From DASWED01 sp036394995 (GTDB taxonomy: Bacteria; Actinomycetota; UBA4738; JACQTL01): DNA of 64,000 nt. The DNA is taken from positions 15,097-79,096 of the forward strand of contig DASWED010000035.1 of the NCBI GenBank assembly GCA_036394995.1, given 5' to 3'. Every line of letters starts with the position of its first letter. Positions within the stretch are counted from its first letter, which is position 1. The notes beneath the pieces are model-generated. The model did no database searches, was not told where the DNA came from, and saw only the letters and a program-made list of their open reading frames with translations. The translations under genes were made by a program, and so were the position numbers. Shown here piece by piece: positions 16,208 to 24,762 of this stretch.

Positions 16208-16849
16208 TCATGTTCCCACCTTCCGCCGGCGGGGCCGGTTGGGGATCAGCTCGGAGACGCCGCCGGTGTCGTTCATCCGGAGGATGCGGGGGACGCCGTC
16301 GCCCGCGGCCACCGCGGTCACCGACGCGGGGGAGATCACCAGCCGCTGGAACAGGTCGAGGGGCAGCCCCGCGTAATGGGCCACCAGGAGCTTGATGACG
16401 TCCCCGTGGGAGAACACGGCGACCACCCGCCTGGGGTGGGCCGCGGCGATGCCGTTCACCTCGTGGACCGCCCGGTGCTGGGTCTCCAGGAAGCTCTCGC
16501 CGCCGGGGAACCGGACCCCGGAGGGGACGTGCTGGATGGACCCCCACAGCCGCGTCCGGGCCAGCTGGGCCAGGGTCCGGCCGGTCCAGTCCCCGAACCG
16601 CACCTCGCCGAGGCCGTCGAGCGCGGTCACCCCCAGGCCCTTCTGGGCGGCCACCGGCTGGGCCGTCTCCAGGCACCGTTCGAGCGGGCTCGAATACATG
16701 GCCGCGAGCGGCACCGGCGCCAACCGCTCGGCCAGCGCGCGAGCCTGCCCCCGCCCGCCCTCGGACAGGTGCACGCCCGGGGTCCAGCCGGTCAGCGTGC
16801 GTCCGGTGGCGTCGGTCAGCCCGTGGCGGATCAGCAGGAGGAGGGCCAC
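16208..16849 (-). CDS. MSMEG_4193 family histidine phosphatase
   Basis: 213 residues. LLLIRHGLTDATG holds the catalytic His, SSPLERCLETAQP the substrate-binding Arg, GEVRFGDWTG the acid and VAVFSHGDVIKLL the second His. The family is named from its mycobacterial member and is defined by this gene trio. GTG start; a TAAGCT hexamer on the minus strand (16858-16863) ends 8 bases upstream and would drive the whole operon as a leaderless message. Confidence 0.92.
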   Translation of the reverse strand: MALLLLIRHGLTDATGRTLTGWTPGVHLSEGGRGQARALAERLAPVPLAAMYSSPLERCLETAQPVAAQKGLGVTALDGLGEVRFGDWTGRTLAQLARTRLWGSIQHVPSGVRFPGGESFLETQHRAVHEVNGIAAAHPRRVVAVFSHGDVIKLLVAHYAGLPLDLFQRLVISPASVTAVAAGDGVPRILRMNDTGGVSELIPNRPRRRKVGT

Positions 16850-16892
16850 AGACGGCGAGCTTACTGTGCTCGGGTGAACGGCCGGCCGGCGG

Positions 16893-18065
16893 TCACGGTG
16901 GAGCCGGGGCGGCCGGCGGGGCGGGCAGCCGCACGATGAAGGTGGAACCCGCTCCCAGGACGGAGCGGACCTCGACGTCCCCGCCGTGTGACTGGGCCAC
17001 GTGCCGAACGATGGCCAGTCCCAGCCCGGTCCCCCCGGTGCCCCGGGACCGGGCTGGATCGACCCGGTAAAAGCGCTCGAAGATGCGGTCGAGGTCCCGG
17101 GCCGGGATGCCGAGTCCCGTGTCGGACACCCGCAGCTCGACCTGCCCCTCCCGGTGCCGGAGGATCGCGCGGACCTCCCCGCCGTCCGGCGAGTACCGGA
17201 TGGCGTTGTCCAGCAGGTTGTTCACCATCAGCCCGAGGTCCCCGGCCGAACCCTCCACCGTGGCCGCCTCGGCCGCCTCCATCACCAGCCGGATGCCGGC
17301 CCTCTCGGCGCGGGGGCGGAGCCGGTCGACCTCCTCGGCCAGCACCCGTTCCAGGCGCACCGCCGCGGGCCGCCCCGGACCACCCTCCAGCCGGGAGAGG
17401 TCCAGGAGGTCGCCGACCAGCCGCGACAGCCGCACGGCCTCCTGTTCCAGGCGCTCCAGGAACCGCGCCACGGCCGGCGGGTCGTCCTCCGCCGCGTCCC
17501 GGAGGGTCTCGGCCAGGGCGTGGATCGAGGCGACCGGCGTCTTCAGCTCGTGGGAGGCGTTCGCCACGAAGTCCGTTCGGACGCGGTCGATGTGCCGGGC
17601 GGCGGTGACGTCCCGGGCCACCACCACCACCGCTCCCCCTCCGGCCGGCAGGGCCGAGGCCTCGACGGTCCGCCCCCCGGTCTCGAACTCGCACGCCACC
17701 GGCCCGGACTCCCCCCGGCCGGCCCGCGCAGCAGCCTCGGCCACGGCGTGCCGCAGGATCTCGGGCGTGACCTCCCCTGCGGTGGCGAATCGCCGGCCCA
17801 GGAGCTCCCGGGAGGCGGGGTTCACGTAGACCGCGCGCCCGTCCGGGGCGAACAGCACGATCCCGTCGGCCATCGTGGCCAGGATCGCCTCTCGCGAGGC
17901 CACGCGGCCGGCCAGATCCGCGGCGCGGGCGGCACCTGCAACGGCCGCGGCCTCACTCCGCCGGACGGCCTCCCGGTGGCGACGGCGTTCCATGAACAGG
18001 GCGACGGCCAGCGCGCCCGCCACGACCAGGCCCACCACGGCCGCGGTCCACGCCAACGTCGTCAT
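16893..18065 (-). CDS. Sensor histidine kinase (PhoR/SenX3-like)
   Basis: 390 residues. One N-terminal membrane segment (about 5-25), a PAS domain (IVLFAPDGRAVYVNPASRELLG), HisKA with NASHELKTPVASIHALAETL, and HATPase motifs NNLLDNAIRYSP, DTGLGIPARDLDRIFERFYR and GTGGTGLGLAIVRH. This layout is that of actinobacterial PhoR/SenX3. The only response regulator in the window is at 30160, after phoU, so it is the likely partner although 12 kb away. A TACACT hexamer (18091-18096, minus strand) and a GGAGGAAGG ribosome site precede the ATG. Confidence 0.92.
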   Translation of the reverse strand: MTTLAWTAAVVGLVVAGALAVALFMERRRHREAVRRSEAAAVAGAARAADLAGRVASREAILATMADGIVLFAPDGRAVYVNPASRELLGRRFATAGEVTPEILRHAVAEAAARAGRGESGPVACEFETGGRTVEASALPAGGGAVVVVARDVTAARHIDRVRTDFVANASHELKTPVASIHALAETLRDAAEDDPPAVARFLERLEQEAVRLSRLVGDLLDLSRLEGGPGRPAAVRLERVLAEEVDRLRPRAERAGIRLVMEAAEAATVEGSAGDLGLMVNNLLDNAIRYSPDGGEVRAILRHREGQVELRVSDTGLGIPARDLDRIFERFYRVDPARSRGTGGTGLGLAIVRHVAQSHGGDVEVRSVLGAGSTFIVRLPAPPAAPAPP

Positions 18066-18151
18066 CGAATCGACATCCTTCCTCCGACGGAGTGTAGGCG
18101 GCCTCCGCGTACACTTTGCCGACCGTCCGCCCCCACCAGGAGGAACCAGCG

Positions 18152-19000
18152 CTGACTGTCTTCCAGGCCATCGTGCTCGGCATCGTGCAGGGACTCACCG
18201 AGTTCGCCCCGGTGTCGTCCTCCGGGCACCTGATCCTGGTCCCGTGGCTGTTCAACTGGCCCATCCTGCACAACGAGCACCTCAACAAGACCTTCGACGT
18301 GGCCCTTCACATCGGGACGTTCGTCGGGGCGCTGGCCTACTTCTGGCGGGACATCGTCCGGTACCTGGGCGCGTGGGGCCGTTCCATCCGCAAGCGCCGG
18401 GCCGAGACCATCGACGAGCGACTCGCCTGGTACCTGGTCCTCGGGACCATCCCGGGGGCGCTGGCCGGGGCGCTGTTCGAGGACTTCATCGAGGAGAAGC
18501 TGGGGCAGCCGTGGCTGATCGCGGTGATGCTGGCGGTCTTCGCGGTGGTCCTGTTCGTGGTGGACCGGCGGGCTCCGCAGCGCGACGGCGTGGAGCAGAT
18601 GACCCTTCGCCGGGGCCTCTTCATCGGTCTGGCCCAGGCCGTGGCCCTCCAGCCCGGCGTCTCGCGGTCCGGCGTCACCATCACCGCGGCCCGGCTCACC
18701 GGCATGACGCGGGAGGCTGCGGCCCGGTTCTCGTTCCTCCTGGCGCTCCCCGTTATCGGCGGGGCGGGACTGTTCAAGGGCGCCAAGCTCCTCACGGGAT
18801 CCGAGCACATTCCGCCGGGGTTCGGCGGGCCCTTCGTGTGGGGGATGGTGGCGGCGGCGATCAGCGGGTTCCTGGTGATCTGGTTCCTGCTCGCCTACCT
18901 CCGGCGACACTCGTTCGCCCCGTTCGTGATGTACCGCCTGGCCGTGGCGGCGGTGGTGCTGGGCGTGATCGCCGCCGGCGTCCGTCCGGCGAGCGTCTGA
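18152..19000 (+). CDS. uppP: Undecaprenyl-diphosphatase UppP (BacA), CTG start
   Basis: Recycles undecaprenyl pyrophosphate for cell-wall synthesis at the membrane; loss gives bacitracin sensitivity. 282 residues, with the GLTEFAPVSSSGHL and GVSRSGVTI active-site motifs and about eight membrane segments. The start codon appears to be CTG: AGGAGGAA (18138-18145) lies 6-8 bases upstream, and the promoter hexamer TACACT (18110-18115) rules out the upstream TTG at 18116. The next in-frame GTG (18173) would remove the first conserved helix. Divergent from the PhoR-like kinase. Confidence 0.94.
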   Translation: MTVFQAIVLGIVQGLTEFAPVSSSGHLILVPWLFNWPILHNEHLNKTFDVALHIGTFVGALAYFWRDIVRYLGAWGRSIRKRRAETIDERLAWYLVLGTIPGALAGALFEDFIEEKLGQPWLIAVMLAVFAVVLFVVDRRAPQRDGVEQMTLRRGLFIGLAQAVALQPGVSRSGVTITAARLTGMTREAAARFSFLLALPVIGGAGLFKGAKLLTGSEHIPPGFGGPFVWGMVAAAISGFLVIWFLLAYLRRHSFAPFVMYRLAVAAVVLGVIAAGVRPASV

Positions 19001-19015
19001 GCACGGACGACAAAC

Positions 19016-19048
19016 GTTCACGGTGGATTCACGGTGACGTCCGAGCTT
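19016..19048 (+). promoter_or_regulatory. PHO box upstream of the 19078 gene
   Basis: Two good 11-base units, GTTCACGGTGG and ATTCACGGTGA, plus a degenerate third, lie head to tail. Sixteen bases further is TAGCGT (19065-19070), then ATG at 19078 seven bases on. This is the PhoP-binding layout known in actinobacteria, and the mRNA would be leaderless. Confidence 0.75.
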
Positions 19049-19077
19049 CGCAACCTCGAGCCGCTAGCGTGCGCAGC

Positions 19078-19413
19078 ATGCGGACCCTCGCGGACGCGCC
19101 GGGCGACTGTCCGGAGTGCCGTTCGGCCGGGAGCGTCGAGCACGGCGTGTGCCAGGTCTGTTTCGCCGAGCTGGAGGAGGGAGCGCCTGTCGCGGAGCCC
19201 GGCCCGTCGCTCGGACTCCGGTTCGCCGACGTCATCGCGGAGCTGGAGGCGGTCGCGGGCCTGGCCGGTCCCGCCGCCGGTCGCGACGTGATCGAGGCCT
19301 GCCGGCGGGCCCGGCTCCTCCTGCACGCGCTCCGGGAGCAGTTCCTGGAGCAGGTCGTGCTGGCGGCGCCGGGCGAACCCCCCGTCCCCGGCGCCACGCC
19401 GGTCGCGATCTGA
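19078..19413 (+). CDS. Small zinc-ribbon-like protein, probable Pho-regulon member
   Basis: 111 residues, not recognised. Two CxxC pairs (CPEC and CQVC, residues about 12-35) suggest a zinc knuckle; the remainder is helical, acidic-to-neutral (LGLRFADVIAELEAVAGLAG, then RRARLLLHALREQFLEQ). The PHO box and -10 immediately upstream indicate phosphate-starvation control. It precedes the CYTH-CHAD gene, from which it is separated by a hairpin at 19416-19431. A regulatory or polyphosphate-linked role is only a guess. Confidence 0.7.
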   Translation: MRTLADAPGDCPECRSAGSVEHGVCQVCFAELEEGAPVAEPGPSLGLRFADVIAELEAVAGLAGPAAGRDVIEACRRARLLLHALREQFLEQVVLAAPGEPPVPGATPVAI

Positions 19414-19415
19414 TC

Positions 19416-19431
19416 CCGGAGTCCTCCGGGC
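19416..19431 (+). terminator. Short GC hairpin after the 19078 gene
   Basis: CCCGGA-GTCC-TCCGGG forms a six-pair stem with a four-base loop three bases after the stop codon. No T tract follows, as is common for terminators in GC-rich actinobacteria. It could separate this gene from the CYTH-CHAD gene, which has its own TATGGT hexamer. Confidence 0.4.
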
Positions 19432-19463
19432 CTCCTGTGCCCCGCTGTTATGGTTGGCCGGCC

Positions 19464-21182
19464 ATGGCGCCACCAGAGCAGGCAAGCGGCCGATCGAACG
19501 AACGCGAGGTCGAATGGCAGCTGGACGCGGTGGACCTCCGACCGGTCCGGCGGTGGCTGGAGGCCATGACCGCCGACGGCATGGCCGTCGAGCCCCTCGG
19601 GGTCCGCTCCCTGCACGACCGGTACCTGGACACGGCTGACTGGCGCCTGCACCGGGCCGGATACACGCTCCGGATCCGGACGGCGTCCCGGCGCTCCGAG
19701 GCCACGGCGAAGTCCCGGGGCACGGTGGCCGAGGGCCTCAGGGACCGTCGCGAGCTCACCGAACCGCTGTCGTCGGGCGATCCCCATGCCGTGGCGTCGG
19801 CGCCCGGACCGGTGGGCGAGCTGGTCCGGGCGCTGGCCGGCTCCCGTCCGCTGGGACTCCTGTTCGAGGTCCGGACCCGACGCCGCGCGTATTCGCTGGC
19901 GGTGGACGGGGGGACGGTGGGCGAGGTGTCGCTCGACGACACGTCGATCCCCGTGGAGGGAGGGCGCCCGGCCCGGCTCCAGCGGGTCGAGATCGAGATC
20001 GACCCCGAGGCCGTCGACGCCGTCGCGCCCCTGATCGACGAGCTCCGGACGGCCTGCGGGCTCCACCCGGCAGCCGCGTCGAAGTTCCAGGCCGGGCTGC
20101 TGGCCGCGGGGCTCGTGCCTCCCCCGGCCCTCGACCTGGGGCCGGTCGAGATCGACGACAGCACGACCATCGGCGAGCTGGCGTTCGCGGTCCTCCGGAC
20201 CCAGTTCCGGGAGATGCTGTCCCACGAGCCGGAGGCCCGGCTCGGGGAGGACCCCGAGGGCGTTCACGCGATGCGGGTGGCCATCCGCCGGATGCGCGCG
20301 GCGATGTCGGTGTTCCGCGAGGTCCTGCCGGTGCGGGCCCAGCGCCTCCGCGACGAGTTCAAGTGGCTGGCGGGGGTCCTGGGGGACGTCCGGGACCTCG
20401 ACGTCCAACTCGAACAGGCGGCCGAGTGGGGATCCGGCCTCCCCGGGGAGGACCGCGCGGCGTTGGGGCCGTTGGTGGCCACCCTGAAGGAGCGCCGGGC
20501 CGCCGCTCGGAGCGCGATGCTGCACCACCTCGACTCCCGCCGCTCCGAGCGAATGATGGCCGGCATGAGCGAGATGCTGGTCAGGGGCCCGCTGCGGCGC
20601 TCCAGGGCGTCGCGGACGCCCGCGCTGGTGGCCGGCCCGGAACTGGTGCGTCGGAGGTTCCGGAAGGTCCGCAAGGCGGGCGACGACCTCGACGAGGATT
20701 CCCCGGCCGAGGACCTCCATGCTCTGCGCATCCGCGTCAAGCGGCTCCGGTATGCGGTCGAGTTCCTCGGTCCGCTGCATCCCAAGCGGTCCAAGCGGTT
20801 CGTCCGCCGGCTGGTGGCCATCCAGGACAACCTGGGTGAGCTCCAGGACGCCCGGGTGGCTACGGACCATATCCGCGAGCTGGTGGAGAGCGAGGGGTTC
20901 CCGCTCCGGGCCGTGTTCGTGCTGGGACGGATCAGCGAGCGGTACGCGGCCCAGGCGGCCAGCCTCCGGGCGGAGTTCCCGCGGCTGTACCGCCGCGTCC
21001 GGAGGGGGAGGTGGTCCCGCCTGCGCAAGGCCATGGACCGGCGCCGGGCGGAGGTGCTGGCCACGATGCCCTCGCCCCGTCCCGCTCCAGTTGCTCCCGC
21101 CCCGCAACCCCCGTCCATCGATGAGCCCGCCGACCCCACTCCCGCTACCCCCACCGGGGGCCTGAGCGTCGTGCGGAGCTGA
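19464..21182 (+). CDS. CYTH and CHAD domain-containing protein
   Basis: 572 residues. CYTH (triphosphate tunnel) about 10-210 begins EREVEWQLDAVD and has RYLDTADWRLHRAGYTLRIR; CHAD about 225-515 shows the His- and Arg-rich helices HAMRVAIRRMRAAMSVFREVL and LHALRIRVKRLRYAVEFLG. CHAD domains bind polyphosphate and CYTH enzymes hydrolyse triphosphates, so a polyphosphate-granule role fits its place in the phosphate region. A Pro-rich tail ends the protein. TATGGT (19449-19454) ends 9 bases before the ATG. Confidence 0.93.
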   Translation: MAPPEQASGRSNEREVEWQLDAVDLRPVRRWLEAMTADGMAVEPLGVRSLHDRYLDTADWRLHRAGYTLRIRTASRRSEATAKSRGTVAEGLRDRRELTEPLSSGDPHAVASAPGPVGELVRALAGSRPLGLLFEVRTRRRAYSLAVDGGTVGEVSLDDTSIPVEGGRPARLQRVEIEIDPEAVDAVAPLIDELRTACGLHPAAASKFQAGLLAAGLVPPPALDLGPVEIDDSTTIGELAFAVLRTQFREMLSHEPEARLGEDPEGVHAMRVAIRRMRAAMSVFREVLPVRAQRLRDEFKWLAGVLGDVRDLDVQLEQAAEWGSGLPGEDRAALGPLVATLKERRAAARSAMLHHLDSRRSERMMAGMSEMLVRGPLRRSRASRTPALVAGPELVRRRFRKVRKAGDDLDEDSPAEDLHALRIRVKRLRYAVEFLGPLHPKRSKRFVRRLVAIQDNLGELQDARVATDHIRELVESEGFPLRAVFVLGRISERYAAQAASLRAEFPRLYRRVRRGRWSRLRKAMDRRRAEVLATMPSPRPAPVAPAPQPPSIDEPADPTPATPTGGLSVVRS

Positions 21183-21189
21183 GCGGGCC

Positions 21190-21690
21190 GTGGAGGTCCT
21201 GCTGGTCCGCCACGCCATCGCCGAGGCCCGCGACCCCGAACGGTGGCCGGACGACCGCGACCGCCCCCTGACCGACCAGGGTGAGTCCCGAATGCGCCGG
21301 GCGGCGAAGGGGTTGGGCCTGATCGTGTCCGGCGCCGACCTCTTGTTCTCGAGCCCGCTGGCCCGCGCCTGGCAGACCGCCCAGATCCTCCACGAGGAGA
21401 TCGGGTGGCCGGCACCTGGCCGGTGGTCCCAGCTCGAACCGGATCGCTCGCCGGCCCAGGCCGTTCTGGCCCTGGGCTCCCACGCGGAGGCGGCCAGGGT
21501 GGCGCTGGTGGGCCACGAGCCTGGGATGTCCGAGATCGCGGCCTACCTGATGGTCGGAGCGGCGCGACGGGGGCCCGGGATCGAGATGCGCAAGGGCGGC
21601 GTGGCCTGCCTGGGCGTGGACGGGGTTCCGGGGCCCGGATCCGCCTGGCTCAGGTGGCTGGCGACGCCGAAGATGCTCCGGTCGATGTAG
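21190..21690 (+). CDS. SixA-type phosphohistidine phosphatase
   Basis: 166 residues. VLLVRHAIAEARD with the catalytic His, FSSPLARAWQTAQIL, and VALVGHEPGMSEIAAYLM with the second His are the SixA signature. It starts (GTG) 8 bases after the CYTH-CHAD gene and is probably co-transcribed. SixA and CHAD genes are often neighbours, CHAD domains being rich in conserved histidines. Its 3' end overlaps the convergent kinase-like gene by 41 bases. Confidence 0.9.
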   Translation: MEVLLVRHAIAEARDPERWPDDRDRPLTDQGESRMRRAAKGLGLIVSGADLLFSSPLARAWQTAQILHEEIGWPAPGRWSQLEPDRSPAQAVLALGSHAEAARVALVGHEPGMSEIAAYLMVGAARRGPGIEMRKGGVACLGVDGVPGPGSAWLRWLATPKMLRSM

Positions 21691-22456
21691 CGGAGCCATC
21701 GCCCGGTATGGCGTCGGCTCCCTGGGCCGCGTCGAGGGTCCGGGCCAGGCTCGGGACCGGTTCGACCTCCATGCCGTGGAGGGCCCGCTCGACTTCCTGA
21801 CGCACGGCCCCGAAGGTCTCGGAGATGTTCCGCCGGGCGTCGATCACCGTGAAGGAGTGCCGCTCGGCCAGCCGGAGGAACTCCGCCAGGAGATCGGTCT
21901 GGTACCGCACGAAGCTCCGGTACACGTCGGCCTCTCGCAGGTAGTCGAGCCCGGACTCCCAGTAGTCGAACCCCCGCTTCGAGAGCACCCGGGGCAGCAG
22001 GTGCTCGACGTCGATGTCGAGGTACATGACGGCGTCGGGGACCAGGGCGAACCCGTACAGCTCCTCCATCCAGTCCGCCGGCACTCCCCGCACGGCAGCC
22101 CGGGCGATGAGCGAGAACACGTACCGGTCCACCAGGGCCACCATCCCGGCCCGGAGCGCCGGTATGATCTGGCGCTCCATCCGGTCCCAGAAGTCGGTGG
22201 CGTAGAACAGGTTGAGCGTGATGGGGTCGAGCGTGTGCCCCTGCTTGGCCCGCTTGATCCCGGGCCCGGCCAGCTCGCTGCGGACCAGTCCTGTGTCGAG
22301 CACCGCGTAGCCCCGGTCCTCCAGCCATTCCTTGAGCAGGGCCACCTGGGTGGACCGCCCCACGCCGTCGGTTCCCTCGATGACGATGAGCCGGCCGGGC
22401 AGCGTCCGGTCGTCGATTCCCGGCGGGGGGTCGCCGTAAAAGCGGACCTCGGTCAC
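21650..22456 (-). CDS. Thymidylate kinase-like protein with altered Walker A
   Basis: 268 residues. The P-loop reads GTDGVGRSTQ, with Arg where the Walker A lysine belongs; the DRY motif (VALVDRYVFSLIARA) and lid region remain. It is a paralogue of the next gene (22453-23214), which keeps GIDGSGKST. A Ser/Ala-rich tail of ~35 residues is extra. The GTG start overlaps the stop of the paralogue by 4 bases. Either a pseudokinase partner or a kinase with unusual chemistry. Confidence 0.85.
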   Translation of the reverse strand: MTEVRFYGDPPPGIDDRTLPGRLIVIEGTDGVGRSTQVALLKEWLEDRGYAVLDTGLVRSELAGPGIKRAKQGHTLDPITLNLFYATDFWDRMERQIIPALRAGMVALVDRYVFSLIARAAVRGVPADWMEELYGFALVPDAVMYLDIDVEHLLPRVLSKRGFDYWESGLDYLREADVYRSFVRYQTDLLAEFLRLAERHSFTVIDARRNISETFGAVRQEVERALHGMEVEPVPSLARTLDAAQGADAIPGDGSATSTGASSASPAT

Positions 22457-23214
22457 GGGGTGGCCCCTCCCGTTCGGTCCACCAGGTACCGGCCCCGCAG
22501 CGAGGTCTCGGTGAGCGCATCGGAGACGTTGCCCCCCTCCACCCGCCGGACCCCCTCCAGGTGAGGTTCCACCAGCCGGCGCATCTGCTGCTGCTGACGG
22601 ATGAGGTTCTCGGTGGCGTTCATCCGCACCAGGCCGTACTCCGCGACCATGGCCTCGTACTCCTTCTGGATGAGGCCCTGGTACCGCCGGAACGACTCGG
22701 CGGGGTCGTCGGCCAGCTCGAGGTCCAGCCCCGCCTCGTAGTACTTGAGGGTGGGCCGGCCGTCCATGATCCGGCGGATCGCCTCGTCGAGCGGGACGTC
22801 GAAGTAGAACGCCAGGCTGGGCAACACCGCGAACGAGTACACACGCCGGATCCACTCCCTGCTCACCCCCCGGACGGCATCGCGGGCGAACGCGGTGTAC
22901 ACGTAGCGGTCCGCCAGGACGATGGCGCCCGACCGCAGCGCCGGGAGGATCTGGGCGTGGACGCGGTTCGCGAAGTCGGCCGCGTGGATCAGCGAGAACG
23001 ACATCGGGGAGAGCAGCCGGAGCTTCTTCCCCCGCCGGGTGGTCCCCTTCACGATCGGGGAGGAGTTCCACTCCGTGAACACCACCAGGTACCCCAGGCT
23101 GGTCAGCCACTTGTGGAGGAGGTCCAGCTGCGTGCTCTTCCCCGACCCGTCGATGCCCTCCACGATGAACAGCCGTCCGGGGAGGTTCTCCGTGCCGTCG
23201 CCCGCTTCGATCAT
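22453..23214 (-). CDS. Thymidylate kinase-like protein (intact P-loop)
   Basis: 253 residues with FIVEGIDGSGKSTQLDLLHKW (Walker A), VLADRYVYTAFARDAVRG (DRY/F motif) and a long C-terminal helical region. Family members phosphorylate dTMP, but this one is longer than Tmk (~210) and sits between its degenerate paralogue and exopolyphosphatase, overlapping both by 4 bases. A role outside dTTP synthesis is possible. ATG overlaps the ppx stop (ATGA). Confidence 0.87.
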   Translation of the reverse strand: MIEAGDGTENLPGRLFIVEGIDGSGKSTQLDLLHKWLTSLGYLVVFTEWNSSPIVKGTTRRGKKLRLLSPMSFSLIHAADFANRVHAQILPALRSGAIVLADRYVYTAFARDAVRGVSREWIRRVYSFAVLPSLAFYFDVPLDEAIRRIMDGRPTLKYYEAGLDLELADDPAESFRRYQGLIQKEYEAMVAEYGLVRMNATENLIRQQQQMRRLVEPHLEGVRRVEGGNVSDALTETSLRGRYLVDRTGGATP

Positions 23215-24701
23215 CCAGCCTCCTCGATGACCAGCCGCCTGCCGAAGGCGCGCCGGAACCGGTTCGCCAGGCCGCCGGGCCGCCATGCCGCGAGCGCCGG
23301 CGCCGCCAGCGCCACCTGGCGGGATCGGACCCGGCACGACACGGACACCGGTTCCCCCGGAGGCGTCCGGCTCTCGATCTCGTCCGCCAGGGCCAGGATA
23401 GCGCCGGCCCGGGCCGCCCACTCCCGGTCGGCCCGTGAGAGCTCGGCCCGGTAGGGCTCGGGCCGCTCCCCGGCGGCGTGCAGGGTGATGGCGGACAGCA
23501 TGGCCAGGTGGCGATGGGAGAAGCCGGTGAGGTCGGCGGAGAGCGCGATGCCCGCCGCCTGGGCGAAGCGGTCGTAGTAGTCCACGGCCCGCCCCACGTC
23601 GAGGGTGGTGGCGGCGTGGGCGAGCATCTCCACCTGCTCCGGCTGGGCCTCGGGGTCGAGGTCGGCTGCAAGGCGCTCCACCACCACCACGCGCCGGGCG
23701 GCCCGCGCGGGGTCCCACGTGGAGAAGCGCTCGGTGAGGGCCGCCACCGACGCCCGGCGGACCTCGGTCGGCCGGGACGTCGACATGCCGAGCTCCGTGA
23801 GGGCCACGCCCTCCCGGAGCCCCTGTCCGGACACCAGCACACCGCCGGCCCCCACGAACTCGATGAGGGCCAGCACCACCAGGGCCCCGCCCACGATCGA
23901 GTCGGCGCGGTCCGCGTTGAGCCCGGGCGTCGAGCGGCGCCGGGCCAGCTTCCGCCCCGCCAGCATGGTGGCCAGGTCCCGGTAGCGGCCGGCCGGGAGC
24001 TGGTAGCCGTGGAGGTGCGGGATGAACGTGCGGTGCCGCCGGGCGTCCATCCGGGCCAGGTTCCGCACGGTTCCACCCGTCCCGACCAGCCGCTCCCCCG
24101 ACGCGAGCGCGGGGATCTCCGCGTCCTCCAGGGCCCTTCGGACGTGCCGGGCGAGTGCCTCCGTCTCCTCCGCTCCCGGCGGGTCCGACCTCAGCAGATC
24201 GTCCGACAGACGGAGCGCGCCGAGCGGCAGGGTCCAGGTCCGGCCCAGCTCCCGTTCCCGGAACCGGCTGAGCTCCACGCTGCCACCCCCGATGTCGAAC
24301 AGGAGTCCGTCGTCGACGGGGAGGCCGTGGACGGCCCCCAGGAACGCGAACGCGGCCTCCTGGCGGCCGTCGATGACCCGGACCTCCACGCCGGTGAGCT
24401 CGCGCACGGCGTCGACGAAGGCCTCGCCGTTGGCGGCCTCCCGGACGGCCGATGTGGCCACGGCGATCGTCCGGACGGCCCCGCCGCCCCGGGCCAGCGC
24501 CGTGAAATCCCTGAGGGCGACCACCGTCCGGTCCAGGGCCGCCGGGCCCAGGAGCCCACCCGACGCCACGTCCCGCCCCAGCCGCAGGGGGGCCCTGGTG
24601 TCGGCCACGATCTGCAGGTGGCCGTCGGCCGAGACCACGACCACCACCACCCGGCCCGAGTTCGAGCCGATATCGATCACGGCGATGGGACCCTCGGCCA
24701 C
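23211..24701 (-). CDS. ppx: Exopolyphosphatase / guanosine pentaphosphate phosphohydrolase (Ppx/GppA)
   Basis: 496 residues. IAVIDIGSNSGRVVVVVV and LLFDIGGGSVELSRF are the two phosphate-binding loops of the actin-like fold; GGTVRNLARMD is the third. A C-terminal HD-like helical domain (SHRHLAMLSAITLHAAG) is present, so this is the long form. GTG at 24701 is chosen because TATACT on the minus strand (24748-24753) predicts transcription just upstream; a GTG at 24758 lies before that hexamer. First gene of a three-gene operon with the kinase-like pair. Confidence 0.93.
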   Translation of the reverse strand: MAEGPIAVIDIGSNSGRVVVVVVSADGHLQIVADTRAPLRLGRDVASGGLLGPAALDRTVVALRDFTALARGGGAVRTIAVATSAVREAANGEAFVDAVRELTGVEVRVIDGRQEAAFAFLGAVHGLPVDDGLLFDIGGGSVELSRFRERELGRTWTLPLGALRLSDDLLRSDPPGAEETEALARHVRRALEDAEIPALASGERLVGTGGTVRNLARMDARRHRTFIPHLHGYQLPAGRYRDLATMLAGRKLARRRSTPGLNADRADSIVGGALVVLALIEFVGAGGVLVSGQGLREGVALTELGMSTSRPTEVRRASVAALTERFSTWDPARAARRVVVVERLAADLDPEAQPEQVEMLAHAATTLDVGRAVDYYDRFAQAAGIALSADLTGFSHRHLAMLSAITLHAAGERPEPYRAELSRADREWAARAGAILALADEIESRTPPGEPVSVSCRVRSRQVALAAPALAAWRPGGLANRFRRAFGRRLVIEEAG

Positions 24702-24747
24702 GGGAATCTGCTCCGCCGAGGAGCGCGGTGCTTCTCGGCGGGCGAGT

Positions 24748-24753
24748 ATAGCC
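24748..24753 (-). promoter_or_regulatory. -10 hexamer TATACT for the ppx operon
   Basis: A near-consensus -10 on the minus strand, 46 bases before the chosen GTG. One GTTCAC-type unit lies ~35 bases further upstream but without a second unit in phase, so Pho control is not claimed. Confidence 0.5.
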
Positions 24754-24762
24754 ACGCGGATC

